The position numbers and the translations under genes are program-made. A stretch of 64,000 nt of DNA, from assembly GCA_022577435.1 (NCBI GenBank), contig JAKOON010000010.1, positions 20,316,024 to 20,380,023 of the forward strand. Direction: 5' to 3'. Below the pieces are notes generated by a model. That model had not been told where the DNA came from and searched no databases. It was given only the letters and a program-made list of their open reading frames with translations. Below are positions 36,601-50,195 of the stretch, piece by piece (within the stretch, counting starts at the first letter, position 1; every line of letters starts with the position of its first letter). Source of the stretch: Embiotoca jacksoni. Its lineage: Eukaryota; Chordata; Actinopteri; Embiotocidae.

Positions 36601-39600
36601 GTGTACCGTAGCGAGAAGACAATTTTACTGCAATAGAGAACATCTGGTTACAATGTAGCTTTTTTTTGTCTCAGTTAAGAGACTTGTCTCGGTGATGTGA
36701 AAAGCTAATCACGAACAGCTAACTGTGTAACAGAGGGGAGAAGATGAGGGAGGCTAAGTTACATTTCCTCCTTGGTTTACCAGCGAACAACCTGGTACAA
36801 GACATCTGTGGGGAGTCAACTCTGCCTCTGAGGATCATCAACGTTGATGCGACCTTTTTCAATGCATGAAAGAATCACCGATCTGATGATTTGGAGGCAA
36901 AACAGGTGGCGCTCAGCAGATTGCTGGTGAAACCGGAGTGTTTCACATTCCAGGACTGCTCATGACTCTGTCCTGCAGCCTGTACAGTCATATACGGGGC
37001 AAAGCATTAGCAAAACAAATCAGACAAATGGTACATATAGTTTGTCCCTCAATGTTAAAGACATAATAAGGATGCTTGTGCTCCTGTGTTCATGCTGTAA
37101 AACACAACAACATGCTGAGAGCACACTTTTTATTGTGGTATTGACTAATTCATTTACGATTGTACTCATTTATTCTAACTATGTTGAACCCAGTTATTAT
37201 CTGCTGCTGTACTTACAACTAAAATTGGAATACCTAAGTATCTAACAAAATTAGCATACAATTAAATTCTCCAAACACATGTAAAATAGATGTGTGCCTT
37301 CCTGTATGAATGGTGAATTAATCTTTAAACAACTCAAAGGGGTAATTCTGTCCAGATGAGACAGAGCTTAAAAAAGGGGGCAACATGCTTTCAATATTTT
37401 AATATTATGGAAATAAAATAAAATCTAAATACCAAATAAGATTGTTTTAATCTGCTGCCTCTTATGACATCCAACACACAGGTACTGCATTTTTTGTGAA
37501 GTCCATTTGGAGGTGACATTTCATCAAATTCCAGCCTGCACCATTAAGTGGAAGCACTTAATATAGAGTACTTTGATGTAGTGGTAATGTATTTTCTAAT
37601 TTAATTTAATTGTCTCTGAACATGCAGTTAGTTAATTGCAGCTGGACCATTTGTGTGATAAGAGCCACGAGGTTACAGAAAACACCAGCCATAAAAAGGA
37701 TAAAAGCTATTAACAGCGGTAAACAGGCTTCCATCATCACCGTTAAACAATACAGTCAATAAACTGCAGCAAGTGGAGGCTCATAACGGGAATGTAGACA
37801 GGTTTTGGATTTAAATAGTTTTTAACTACATATCTAAGACAGAATATTCTCATGCAGGTGAAAAGAAAACTGGAATTACTTAAACAAACTTTAAATAGTC
37901 AGAATTGCAAAATAAACATGACTGTCTATTTAAATTCAAAGTGGAGTCCAGTGCTGCTCATTGACATGCCCAAACCATTTGCTGACAAAGTAATCTGGCT
38001 TCAAACTATACCATGCTCAATTGATTCTCAGTCGCTGTTTTGCAGACTATCATGCATATTCTGCGAGGCTGGACGACCAGAAAAGGAAACGGAAGCGTGA
38101 CTAAACACATGCAGACGATTATAAGCAACGACTCGAACTAAAAAACTTCAAGCTGCTTTTTGAAATTATAGAGGCTGCTATGAATACTGGCCTTTTGACC
38201 AGACATAGAGCATCAGTTGCTCTCCAGTGAATTAAAGCCAAAGGCTGAGGCAGAGATGGTTTGTACAATGTGTTGGATGAGCATGTTGGAAGGCGAAAGT
38301 GTTATACTACTATTATGATTGTGCACTCTTTCAGACAGTCTCTCTCGGAGGGTGTTCATAGTTATTTGCACACTCAAAAGGAGCGAAATAGAGAATGTCA
38401 ATGGATAGAGAATGAATAAAGAGAGTTGGAGAAAGAAGCTCAAACCCTGTTTTATTCCTCAGCTACCTGACAGTCGGTGGTCCATCCAACAAGTGTATCT
38501 GTTGGAATATAATGCTGCCTCTAAGCCACTTGGAAATACTGTAGCTCCTGACTTTCAGTGTCACCGGTGCAACCTTTTTCAGAAACTGTAAGGATGATAT
38601 TCATCATTAGACCTTTTCTCCATCCGTGGTCAAAATGGAAAGTGGAGCGGAGCAGAAGGAGCCAGTGAGCAGCTAAGAACCCAGACTGAGGAAGATGAAA
38701 GAGGGCGTTCAGGTCACACAGACTTCACATTACACCTGTGACAGCTGACGTATTTGACAGACAGGGAGGAAAATTACCCTGCAGTACCAAACAGAAGCCT
38801 CAGGTTTGCCCGAATGACCAGTAATCGCCCGGGAACGACCGGAGTTCACCTCCACTTTTCTCAGCTGTTCTCTGTATCGTGATTGAACCAGCTCGACCAC
38901 AAACATATACGGGTAGGTGTGAAGGAATGTGGGAATGTCATGTGATTTTGGACATCCTCGAGAAAAAAAAAGATGATTTGGAGTTATTGACTGATCTGCT
39001 GTGTTAACACAGCAACACAAACAAACAAAACTGTGTCCTGATGTTTCTTTTTCTTTTTCTACTGTGACATTTTTCACCTTATTTCTCCTTTAACTGTTCT
39101 ACATTAAAAAAAAAAAAATGTATGTTTAGAAACATAAGTTCAAAAATGTTCGGCTTTCTTGCGCTCGTCATTGTAATTGTGCCATTATGTGCCTGTTTAC
39201 AAATCACTTTTCCCAGGATGCCTTTATGTCCTGTACACTCAGCATAAGTACACAAGCATACACATGATATCTGCCACACAGCTCTAAAAATCAATGCTTT
39301 AGCTAATGGTTTCTTCCTATTGACAATCCCACACATCAAATTATTGATATTTTGGAGTCATATTGCTAGAGGCGATATAAACTGAACTTTTAGAGCCATT
39401 CACACGTTAGAAAAATAACAAGTCTCTTAATTTAGGTGTTACCATTGCAAAGTGAAACAGTGCAGCGTCTGTGGTTGACCAGAAGGCATTAACGGACTTG
39501 TCTACCTGCTTGCTTGAAGTTTTTTCTTCACAAGACACCATGAAAATGCTTTAATTTCTGCTGTCATTTGTTCCTCTCCATATGGAGCTGAAGATAATTG

Positions 39601-41284
39601 CTACTGTGTCATTACTGCACTGTGGGCCCAACACTGGGAATTAATTCTGTATAACTCATCCCTTTACTTTCAAACAGCAACGGTTATTTAGTATTCTGCT
39701 CACATAGTGTTGGGACTTGTGATTAAAGGAAAACTTTAGGCAACTCTACGCAGTCTCTTTTTCTTTATTTGCAAAGAAACATTGCAAATAATTTCACTAT
39801 GAATACATAAACCTTAATATCTATAACTTTTAAATTTGTGGATATTCAATTTTAGACTCAGTTTGCAGGCAAAGATCATTTTAGAACCTGAACAGATTGT
39901 CATCCTGCATGGTGACTGCTGCTTTCAGAGAAAGATTAATCCAGGAGTTCTACTTGAGTACCCATCCAAGCTGAGTTTTCTGTCATGTCAGCTACTAAAT
40001 AGCATTCACGTAAAATCCCAGGTGTGAGTCAGTCCCTCAGCAGATGGTAAGAAAACTAGCGGTGATAGTTGGGGATTAAGACTGAGAATCACTAGAAAAT
40101 ACATCAAAAAACTGAACATGAAGTACATGCTCTTTTGTTGAATGACAATTGGAAATAAATAATATAAAATTTGACCGCATGTCCACAACCTCAACGGGTT
40201 CGTCAACATAAAACAAGAACTGAAACTAAACATCGCCAGCCAATGTGCTTCCATCACATTTTTATCAATGAAAGATGAAAAAAACACAAGCCTGCATTCA
40301 TCTGGTTTTAAGCTCTCCTGCACCCCCCTATTACAACTCTTAAAGGACAGGCTGGTAGAGCTGATGGTAGCCAAATTTTGTCAGTCAAAATAGAAATTCT
40401 CTCTCAAAACAAAAATTTGACTCTTCGAATACTGTCAGTCGACTCAGTTCCACACAGATGACTGGACTCAAAAAACAAAACTCTTTCATTCATTTCATTC
40501 TGAGTGAAGTTAGGTTTACGTTGACCTGTGTCAGGAATCGTCCTTCAACTTCACGTAGAAATTCTCACAATTACCTTGGAAGCGAACCCCCCACAGACTT
40601 GCTGTATCCAACTTGAGTTGTGCGCTCACTTGCATCTGGGGAATTTTACACATCCCTGTTATTAATTGAAAAGCTCTCCACTCTCTGAGCTCTGTACCAA
40701 AAGGATGACTGTTTTTGCAGGATAGTATAACCTGTTTTAAAGAAATGCCAAGAAAATGCTGATTGAGTGTGCAGACTGATCAGGGTGTGCGTTTACATCT
40801 TCTTTCATCAAAGTTACAGGAACAAAGACATTAAGATATTAGGGCAAATATAAAGGGATTTGGACGGTGTCTGTCTGTGCTATCAACGCTGTTATTAGAA
40901 GGCAACATACATTGTAATAGACATGGAGCTAACCTTTTCCTTATTTAGAATGAGCTCTGGTGTCACCATCTATGTGATGTTTATTCAAACTAATACTAAT
41001 TTAGAGATCTGAATGAGTAATTTTTCAAATTGTTGTGTGAGTGAAAAGAATATCAACAAGGAAATACAGTGGTAACACTGTACGTACTAACATCCTGTAT
41101 TCATTTAACAAATGAAATCTATCAGCACTGAACACACCACTCCCTTTCACTCTCAGGACATCAATCCATTTCCAACAGTAATTTTGGTGCAATGTGGGTT
41201 TTTTTTGTGGGTTTTTTTTTTATCTCATGAACTGTAACTTAATCTGAGAGTCCCTCATTCGATAAAGGAGGATGCTTCCATTTC

Positions 41285-41560
41285 ACATCGCCATTTGAAA
41301 AGTTAAATGTGCATTAAGTTAGAACTTATCGACCTCCATTAGCAGAGCAGGAAATATAACGTTGTACGTTGTAAAGCATGTTGGACCGACATGTTTCTAC
41401 TGTAGCCCTGAAGGGACAAACCAAACACCGGCATTTTTCGTGAGTTTTTCTAGCCACAATAGCTTTTCCTACACGTTTGGAAGGGGGAACCGAGGAGTGT
41501 GCAGTGGTTACCATCTTCAGCCTCACCACTACATACCACTAAATACTACATTATGAGGTG
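41285..41560 (+). repeat. dispersed teleost repeat, class not assigned
   Basis: The segment contains TGTTGGACCGACATGTTTCT, ACTGTAGCCCTGAAGGGACA, CACGTTTGGAAGGGG and CTCACCACTACATACCACTA. I recognise this order as a widespread teleost interspersed sequence. I cannot name its class, and no terminal repeats are evident. Confidence 0.45.
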
Positions 41561-42602
41561 AACAAGTCATAATACAGTGTAGTTATAAGAGTTTTTCATT
41601 GACTAGAGGATATGATTACTTTTAAAAGGCTGAAATCTTAGCACCTATATCCAGACTGACTTTGTGTTACCTCACATGGAACCTTATCTTGAACTTTAAT
41701 TTAATGCCTTTTAAATTTGACTGACTTGGAAGAGAGAAGAAAATAAAAAGTTTAACATTTTTTTAAATGCAATCATTTGCTATCTTGCAGAGAGTTACAC
41801 GAGATGACTGATATCAGTCTCACATTTAACCAGGATTTCGGATGGTCACTAATTTACCCATTACATTTTGGTTGTCACTGCACCCTGCCAAAAAAATAGT
41901 CAGACACATAATCCCCCATAAAAACACAATGTGTCATCTTTACACTGGATTAAATAAATGATACAAGTCTTGTAAATTTAGAGTTGCTGTTCTTCCTGTT
42001 ATGAAATTAAGCTGGCCACCTTCATGTCTTAATATTTTACTTATTATTTATTTTAATTTGTTTTATTGCTTCATTTTGTTGGGTATATACTGTATAAATG
42101 CATTGACTTCTCTTGCAAGTTTCTTGCTTTAGTTTCATATTTAGAGCACCGACTTGAGAGTGGTATCAATCTTTCATCAGCGTATTCCCCAAAATGTCAA
42201 CATGTTCATCTACGTTTCACTGCTCATGCCACGGTTGACTGGATTTTCGTCTACTTCTGACTATTTATGACCTGCAGATGCTATTAAAATCATGAGATCT
42301 GTGGTAGATATCTTACCCTGGACAGAAACACTGCTCGCTCTCTCCGGTCTGATGTGAAGATGAGTGATGTTTCAAAGCGTTTGGAACTGAAGGCTCCCTC
42401 GTCCATGGAGAGGCCAGATAAGAGACACTCCCAAAGGTCCATCATTTCATTTCATACCTCCGTTCCCTGCCTCATCTGTCCATACATCCATAAAATGGAG
42501 GATGTGTATGATGGAGAGATAAGGTAGATGCAGCGGCCTTTTTAACTGTGCCTGTCAAAATCTAATTCCACCCAGTTGCTGCCCTTCGTCTTTGATATGC
42601 CT

Positions 42603-42630
42603 GCTGATTTGCTTATGCAGCCAAATCAGC
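42603..42630. repeat. perfect 9-bp inverted repeat (hairpin)
   Basis: GCTGATTTG and CAAATCAGC are separated by ten bases (CTTATGCAGC). No element or gene around it explains it. Confidence 0.8.
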
Positions 42631-45600
42631 GCGCGCCAGTACTCTTCAAATACTTCGGCCTTGTCAAATCATTTCAAGTTTTCAGCCGGAGTCTTAGACA
42701 CCCAACAGAGGCAATTACGTGAACAGATTAACTAATGCTCAGATAATGAACTGGATGAGACAGTCCACTTGCCAAGTGTTACTGTATTTCCTGGAGTTCA
42801 CAGAGAAAGCATTTCGATGCCTCTCCAAGTAATTCAATAGTCTGGAATAGTGGAAGGATTTGAAATGCGCGATTCACGTGAAATGTTTTTAATTAGCTTG
42901 TCAAAATGTGCTCAAATTAAGGTGGGAGTATCTGCAGTCACTCTTGAAAGAGATTTTTTAATGAAGTTTATGATTCACTTGGATAATAAGTAAGCTGACA
43001 GGGCCTGTCTAATTACTCATCCCTCTGGCCCTGAACACCAAAGTGGCAACTCTCAGAGGTATGCTCGCGCTCAAGAAGTCATGTCATATTTCCGAAGCCA
43101 TCTCAGGCAGCACAGTATGCTACATGTCATTGTTAAACGGTAAACATGAAGTATGCTTCCCCAACACACAATCTGTTGGCGTGTAAATTTTGGATATAGC
43201 ATGGATCAGCAGGATCTGAAGAGACAACAAGACAATATAAATCCTGAATTATTTATGCATGGAACGCATAAATGCAAATCATGAGCATGTTTTATAATGT
43301 CAGCTGATTTAAACCCAAAGATAAATTCCACAACAGCACAAAGCTTATGCGGAGCTTTTCCACTTTGCCATACGTTGGCAGTAAGACCTTCATAGCTGCT
43401 GTAATTCCTCTGGAACAATACCCGATCTGACTCATTTACAGCTGCATTCATTCGCATTCGTCTTTCCTCCCAAACACAGATTCAGGCTGGAACATACAGT
43501 AATGAGCCATTGAGTAAGTAAACCTGAGTCCATTAAGCCCTAACGGATTGATTCAGCCACTAAATAATGCAGCCGTGGAAAAAGACAAATGCTCGATCGA
43601 TATCCAATGCTATTGTTACCTTTACGTAGGCTTTATTGATGGAGAGCAGTTGGTTCCTTGCGTGTTGTAGCTCTACATTGTGGTGAGAAAATGAATCAGT
43701 CTTCTGCCAGGGATGGGACAAGCGAACAGAGCAAGGTATTAGTTAAGGCTACCTAAGGCCAGTCGAAGAGCAAAGGCAAGACGAATAAGACTGAAACCAA
43801 ACTACAAGTTTCAAACCAAGTCAAGACCTACACTGCCAAAAACTCAAACGAGAATCTTACTTTCTCATCAGCCTTTAAATCATGCTTCTTTTATTTTGAA
43901 ATGTAAGAAGCTGCACCATATGGAGCCACCAGATTGGTTGGTACATGGGTGCCTTGTCCAATATAGCAGTCCTCATTATGGTATTTATCCAATAATTCTC
44001 CACATTTATCTACTTCCATTTGCTAAAGTATAACATCAGAGTTTCTCGGAGGCCTTAGATTTGTTCTCATCTTTGGAATGACTCAGTTTGTTGGAAAGGG
44101 CTCACATATGGTGAGCGCCCACTGTCATTTGCTCTTTGATGGACACGGGCACGCTGTTGATTTCGAAGCTGCCTGAGTGGCTGGTGTCCACAGATGGCTG
44201 CAGCTCATAACAACGTTTCTGTCCTTTTCAAGGTGACTGCTTTCGCTGTGGAGGGCTGCAGCCTGGGGGAGGAGTCTGGGTCAAGCACTGCTGAGATTTG
44301 CGCGGCTGTCGAACGGCAGAAATATTCAAGATATATAATCTGTGGGATCTAAATGTTCCTGAATGCTGAAAACACTGGAGAACCCTTGGAAACAAACACA
44401 AAAACAAACTTCCTTTACAGGATAACTCTTGATGTGATATGTTATGAATGGCCAGAGACAGCACTGCTGTTCCCCGGAGGAATTCGGCTTATCAGAAAAT
44501 ACTTGCTTGGGGCTTATCAAAGCTGTCCATGATAAGCCATTGTAGCTGCAGACGACATGAACATTTACTGTATGAATCCTGGTGAAGCAGGAGTGTCAAG
44601 CCCTTTATTACCACCACAATATTACATTCTTTTAGAAAGTTGAAAGCAAACAACAGCAACAACTCAGCCATGTGCCAGAGCAGTCCTGCGCTCACCATTT
44701 ATATATACACAGACTGTATGAAGATGATTTTAGAGGCGTGGAAGCCAGCAGAAAAACACAAAGACAATCATTTATTCTCGTAGAAATCTCTGTCTTTAAA
44801 AAGAAGAAAGAAAATGTGTATTCTCGGACGTGTGTGGCTTTGCATTCCCATACCATCTACTATGACTCTGCCATAGTCACTGTCATAACCCGCAGATTGG
44901 ACCAAAACACAAAACATGACCCTGTATGAAAGTTACTGTTTACCCAGATTACAGACTGCATTTTTTTTATGGGCTGCACTTTCATAAACTTTCATCAAAA
45001 CTGAGAACACATTTATCTTTCAGCAAAACAATCCTGTGGACAAAATATCATGTTTAAATTCTTAAATAATAGTGTTAATTTATTCCAACAACAGATGTTT
45101 ATGTATCACCAAATATTCTCTCTTAAGTGAAACGCACAGAGTAGTTACAGTATAGGAGTGAATATGAAGATAATATACGTGTTTCTTCATCCTACCTTTA
45201 ACAAATGAACACATCTGGAGAAACACTCCAGCCCCCTTTGAATGCATTTGTATCGACATATCCAGATGGCCTGTGAGGTTAATCAACTGTGTTAAAGTGT
45301 CCAGGTTTTACATTTGGATCAGTGGGGCAGATGTTCTCAGAATAAACTAAAGGCAACATCGGACTGCGTCTACCAACTGCTACGAAGCCACACCTGTTAT
45401 TGGACCAGCTGAAATAATGCTTACCAGCTCATCTTCAGTGAACTTTTTTATGTTGTTGTTATGTTCATTAAGTAAAGTTACCATCTGGAAAAATAAGTCG
45501 ACTGTGATATGAGAGTAGTGGGCGTCATGAGATGCATACCGTTGGATGAGCTGCTGAGTTTACTGTCTGGTAATTCATAAGTCCTAGTCAGCGGACAATC

Positions 45601-48600
45601 TGTCTTATAAGAGAAAGTTGTTTTAATTTAAATCATAATCTAAAATATAGATTTTCATTATGAATACATGTTTTTTTTTGTGTGCCCAAATGGTATACAG
45701 CGATTGGAAAGAGTTTCCATTTACAATGTATTTGGAACAACAAACAACACAAAGAAAATGACAACTGTATTTCATAATAGAAAAAAATAAGACCTCGCTG
45801 GATTTACATTGAATTTGTTCACAACAAAAGCTAGCTCATTTTGTGGCTAAATAGAAGCATGATAAAAACTGGTTCACAATTGATTCACAAAACAGTTAGT
45901 CTGAGTATTAAAACTGAAAAGTCAGGAGCTGCCGCTCTCGAAGTTTGTCAGGACTGACAGGTTTTAATCCAGACAGTAGTGTTAAATGATTGTTCAGTCT
46001 ATTAAAACGCAGTTTATGAAACTTTTCTGGTGCTGCTGAAAGTTTATCTCCATCAGGAGTGTATTCCCGAAAATTTTAATTTTGTAAGAATTTCAATCAC
46101 TCTTCTATTGTACAACTGAGCAGGTGTGAAGCGCTGAAAGTGACAGCTTGAAATTACTTTTAGAAACACCTTTCTTAGCACAGCTTGACATCCTCAGCAA
46201 CATGAGGCGCTAACATGTTACATACAAATACCTTCAGAAACACTGCATGACTGCAGTCTTCACCATCAGCATTTACACAATCACCACAAAATAATGTCCA
46301 CTTCTCTGCAGGAGTGGAACAAACCATCTGTCCTTTTTTATTAACAGGGTTTTTGAAGCCAGACCGTGTGGGGACCCTGCAGCTGAAATCGAGAGAATGG
46401 GAGTGATTGGGGGAAATACGAACAGGAAGTATAATGTTGCCAGTCAGTTAGTTAGCTCTGGGCTACAGCGTGATAAAGCAGGAGTATGATTTCTGATACA
46501 AATTGTGGCAACTGGGAAAGGTTTTACTACTAAAATCAATCTGTGATTTACATATAGTTAAATGTTTTACACATAAAATTGATCAAAATCAATTGTAAAC
46601 TCATAATAATATATATCGTGAGTTGTTACCCTGTAAACTGTCAACACACTGTAATATCTCTGCTTTAGATACAGAGGGAACCAAGCGAAGTGTAATTATG
46701 TCCCACTCCTGTCTAGCTGCTGGTACTGCTAGACTTTAATTAGCTCCATTCTCCTCACTACGGAGAGATTATGACCAGATGCCTCGAGGCCTGGCCCAGG
46801 TGGTTATGGAGACGGGGCTTCAAAGGACAAAAACACTTTTTTTTGGTTCATTACTTCTGAAAGGACTTCCTGGTGAGTTTAATAAATGTCATCAAGACAA
46901 GCAGGCTACCCCTTGAGATCACACTTGAGTTTCTGGAACTGATTGATTGGACTGTTATGAAAATGAGACAGATTTCATAAAGCAGCTTGGATGGTTTCCT
47001 GATGACAAAGTGAGCTCATGGGCATATTGTGTGGGTAAACTCATCTAGACTCAGATCAGTCTTCTCTGGCTGGAAAACCGTTCCCATCGTGTTTTGGCTG
47101 GCAAAAATATTGATGAATGAAATTTTTCTAGGGCTGCACAACTAAACACAGTAAAATACTTTTCATTCGTGACCTCAGCTACATCAAAACAAGCACTGCC
47201 ACTTAGCGAGTTAGCGAGTGAGAGACACCGACGAAAGGACATTGCTTCACAATATACAGGTTCAAAAGTTAAATAAGAGATAGCAAGCGACTAAAGCTGA
47301 TAGTTGCGAAGGAAAATTGCGAAAGACTGATTCTTTGATGATTTCAAAATCTGATGATTTAAAAAAAAAAAAAAGATTCTTATTTTATCCAGAATTGTAC
47401 AAAAATTGTGTTCATCATAAAAAGTAAAATGTCTGACTGTAAAAAAAATATGTAGAAAGGTTTTCCTTCACTTAAGGTTTCAACGGTACAAGCAGGAACA
47501 GCAGCTGCAGGAGTAACCCCTGGTAGATTTGATTTAGTGTCATATTTGCAGACAGAGTTACCACAGTATTATACCAACGCCCACAGGAACTTTGAAATGA
47601 AAGGCAATGTCCAGCTCTCCCGAGATGCCATATCAGCAAAGACTCAGCAAAGCGGGAGGGGTGGGAGACACATTACAAGATAGAGTCATATTGACACTTC
47701 TGGCAGAATTCATCATTTCTGCCCCAAACCATTTTTCTCTGTTTGCAATTGGAGCCTTGTGTTAAGTTCAGACATGCCATTTACAATCGTTTACAAAATG
47801 TGAAGATATCAAATGTCTTATGTTTTTGATTGGATGCAGCCGAAGCAGAAACCATTAACCAGCATCAGTTCCTGATTCAATAGGAATACATATGCATTAT
47901 TTTATTTTTTTCAACGATTATAAAGCTTGCAATATATGCATTGTGGCTGTACATGCATCTATCCTTCACTTCATGCTGCTGCGAGCATCTTCTCTCCATT
48001 TTCTTTGTGTCTGCAGTTTTATCCTCACTTCTTTTCATTTACAAGTCCTACCCCATAAATTATTTCATGCCTGAACAAACAGAAAACTTCAGCGAGACCT
48101 TTCATTCATATTACCTTCCCTTGGTTTTATTCTATTCTCTTCCTCTCGGAAACAAAACCACACGCAACGCTACGTGCTTCATAATCATCCCAGCCTCCTT
48201 TCTGCTTAACAAAAGAGGCCAGTTCTTCGCATCCTGAAAGCCTTTTTATTTTTCACCCAGAACAGGCCAGCAGAAGCCACATCTCACTGTAAATGATAAA
48301 TACAGTGTAACCTTTCAGTGTGAACCCTGCTTTTCATCAGAGCCCCTGCAGTCAGATGATACTGGGCAGGCTCGGCTATTGTGAGCTGCCCTGGCTAATT
48401 GTTAAACATGTTCATGTCAATCAAACCTATCCCAAATGGCAACTCCTCAGCTGGCACCACAATGAGCTGCCTGAGCCGCCGTAGCCTTAGAGGAGTAATT
48501 GCGGTCCACCCGCCAGCAGCCAGACTCCATTCTATTAGCGGTTGTACATTATGAATGTTTGAGGCTGGTTGTTGACTGTAAACCTATTCAAGCTCGTGCA

Positions 48601-48777
48601 TGTGCTGAATGGCCCCTTTTTTCCTCTGGCATGTGTTTCATTTCCACACAGACAGGCCAAACAGGAGGAGAGGTAATTGCATTTGTGATGGCATTGTGTT
48701 TGCAGACAGAGAGGGATATTATCTCCACTTCATGAATCAAAAAGCTACAGTAAATGAGAACAGAGTCAATGAGGAGT

Positions 48778-48780
48778 TCA

Positions 48781-48820
<40 letters not shown>

Positions 48821-48838
48821 CGTGTGCGTGCATGCGTG
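48778..48838. repeat. alternating purine-pyrimidine tract, (GT)n with GC core
   Basis: About 60 bases alternate strictly: TG units, then TGCGCGCGCGTGTG, then CGTGTGCGTGCATGCGTG. Such tracts favour Z-DNA. Confidence 0.93.
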
Positions 48839-50077
48839 AGCGAGAGCCAAAAGAAGTTCACTGTTACACTATATCCAACTGTCCAATAGAGTTGTTCTAA
48901 CTTTATTTAGCTGCTGTAGCTGAATTGATCTCCCCCACGAACCTCGTATAACACGGCTGCACGGTTTGTTAGGTACATATAAGCAGCTCTACTGAATGAG
49001 AAAACACTGTGTAACCTTGGGGGAGTCTGTTGGCGGTTGGCATGTAATCCTGAGTTATCGCTCTATGATAATGGAAAAACAACTATCAGCTGAAGACACA
49101 AGAGGCCACATGATTGTGTCATTATTGTAGATGGTAACAAAAACATGCTATTGATATAGTAGAAAAGTTGCTCTATGTGGAATAATGGGAGCCTCTGAAA
49201 TGGTCATCAACAACTATAAACGTCTGTGGCTTCAATAAAGCACTGCAAACCAAGATCCATTCTCTGGCCTCCGTTCAAGTGCTTTTTCAGAGGCGGCCCG
49301 ACACTTCAGAGGTGTCGTTGAAGCCATCTTGAGATTTTGAAATGGATGTGGGGACAACGTTAAATGAAGGAGCGGGATCTTTCAAGCATTTCTCATTCCA
49401 ATAAGCCCAAGGAGTGCGTCTAGATTCAGAAAGGTTCCACTTGGCTGGAGAGAAACATTTTCTGAATTTAAACGCTAACCAATTCTTCAGCAAGCCTTTC
49501 GCTCACATGAAGCGTTAAATTCAACTCAAAGCAGCAGCAAAAGCGATCTACATTTTCCATATACAGGCTTTGGAGCCTTTGGGTTGCCTGAAGATTTGCA
49601 TTAAGGGGATTTTTTTTTTTTTATTCTCCTGCACATCCATCTAAGAAACTTTGTAAAGTTTAATCATTGCTTCTGTTGACGCCTCTAGGTTTTGTATCTT
49701 AAGCTGTATCCCTCTGGCTGGGAAACATAAGAAAACTTCATCATAAGCTGTTCCAAAGTCTGAATATAAATTTCACAAATCATTTCAACCACAACAGTTC
49801 ATTTAAGTATTACTCGCTCAAATATTGGATTTGTAATTATGGCTTTTTGTGTGGCCTTCCTGGTGCACAGCTTCACACACGAAACCCTCCAGCTTTGAAG
49901 GAATGCCTCATTAAAAAACAACTTTTCTTGCAGCAATTCTCAGAGAAATGTCATCTTCCTATTAACACTGTGACTATTAATTTATTTTAAAAAGGAAAAA
50001 AGTCTACATTTCAAGTTATTCTTCAAAGTCTCCTTCTGCTCCTTCAGCAGCAGCTCGGGTAATAATGTGGTCCTTAC

Positions 50078-50195
50078 CCGCATGCCCAGCTCGATGTTCT
50101 CGCCTCCATAGACTTCCATGCCAGGATCCAGCAGGCCAATCTCTCCGAAGTATTCCCGATCTACCACAAAGGAGCAGCCAATCATAGCTGGAGTT
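50078..50195 (-). CDS. galnt9: galnt9 exon: start of the Gal/GalNAc-T motif
   Basis: This 118-base exon has acceptor CATCCAG|AACTCC and donor ATGCGG|GTAAGG. It encodes T-P-A-M-I-G-C-S-F-V-V-D through GLLDPGMEVYGGENIELGMR. The PAMIGCSFVV and DPGM...YGGEN blocks are the start of the conserved Gal/GalNAc-T motif around the active site. Most catalytically active family members have WGGEN; this protein has YGGEN, as recalled for the GALNT8/9/17/18 subgroup. The first base completes the Arg codon begun in the upstream exon, and the exon ends on a full codon. It is 6.4 kb from the upstream exon and 19 kb from the downstream one. Downstream of the donor the frame reads on into intron for about 30 codons. 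Confidence 0.95.

Larger units (their letters stand above)
31048..50077 (-). other. galnt9: galnt9 intron, 19 kb
   Basis: The largest intron. It holds an RTE LINE fragment (33,440), a dispersed teleost repeat (41,285), a hairpin (42,603) and a long alternating purine-pyrimidine tract (48,778). I recognise nothing in 31,050-33,430, 33,780-41,280, 41,570-48,240 (other than the patches listed under findings) and 48,850-50,077. Confidence 0.85.
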
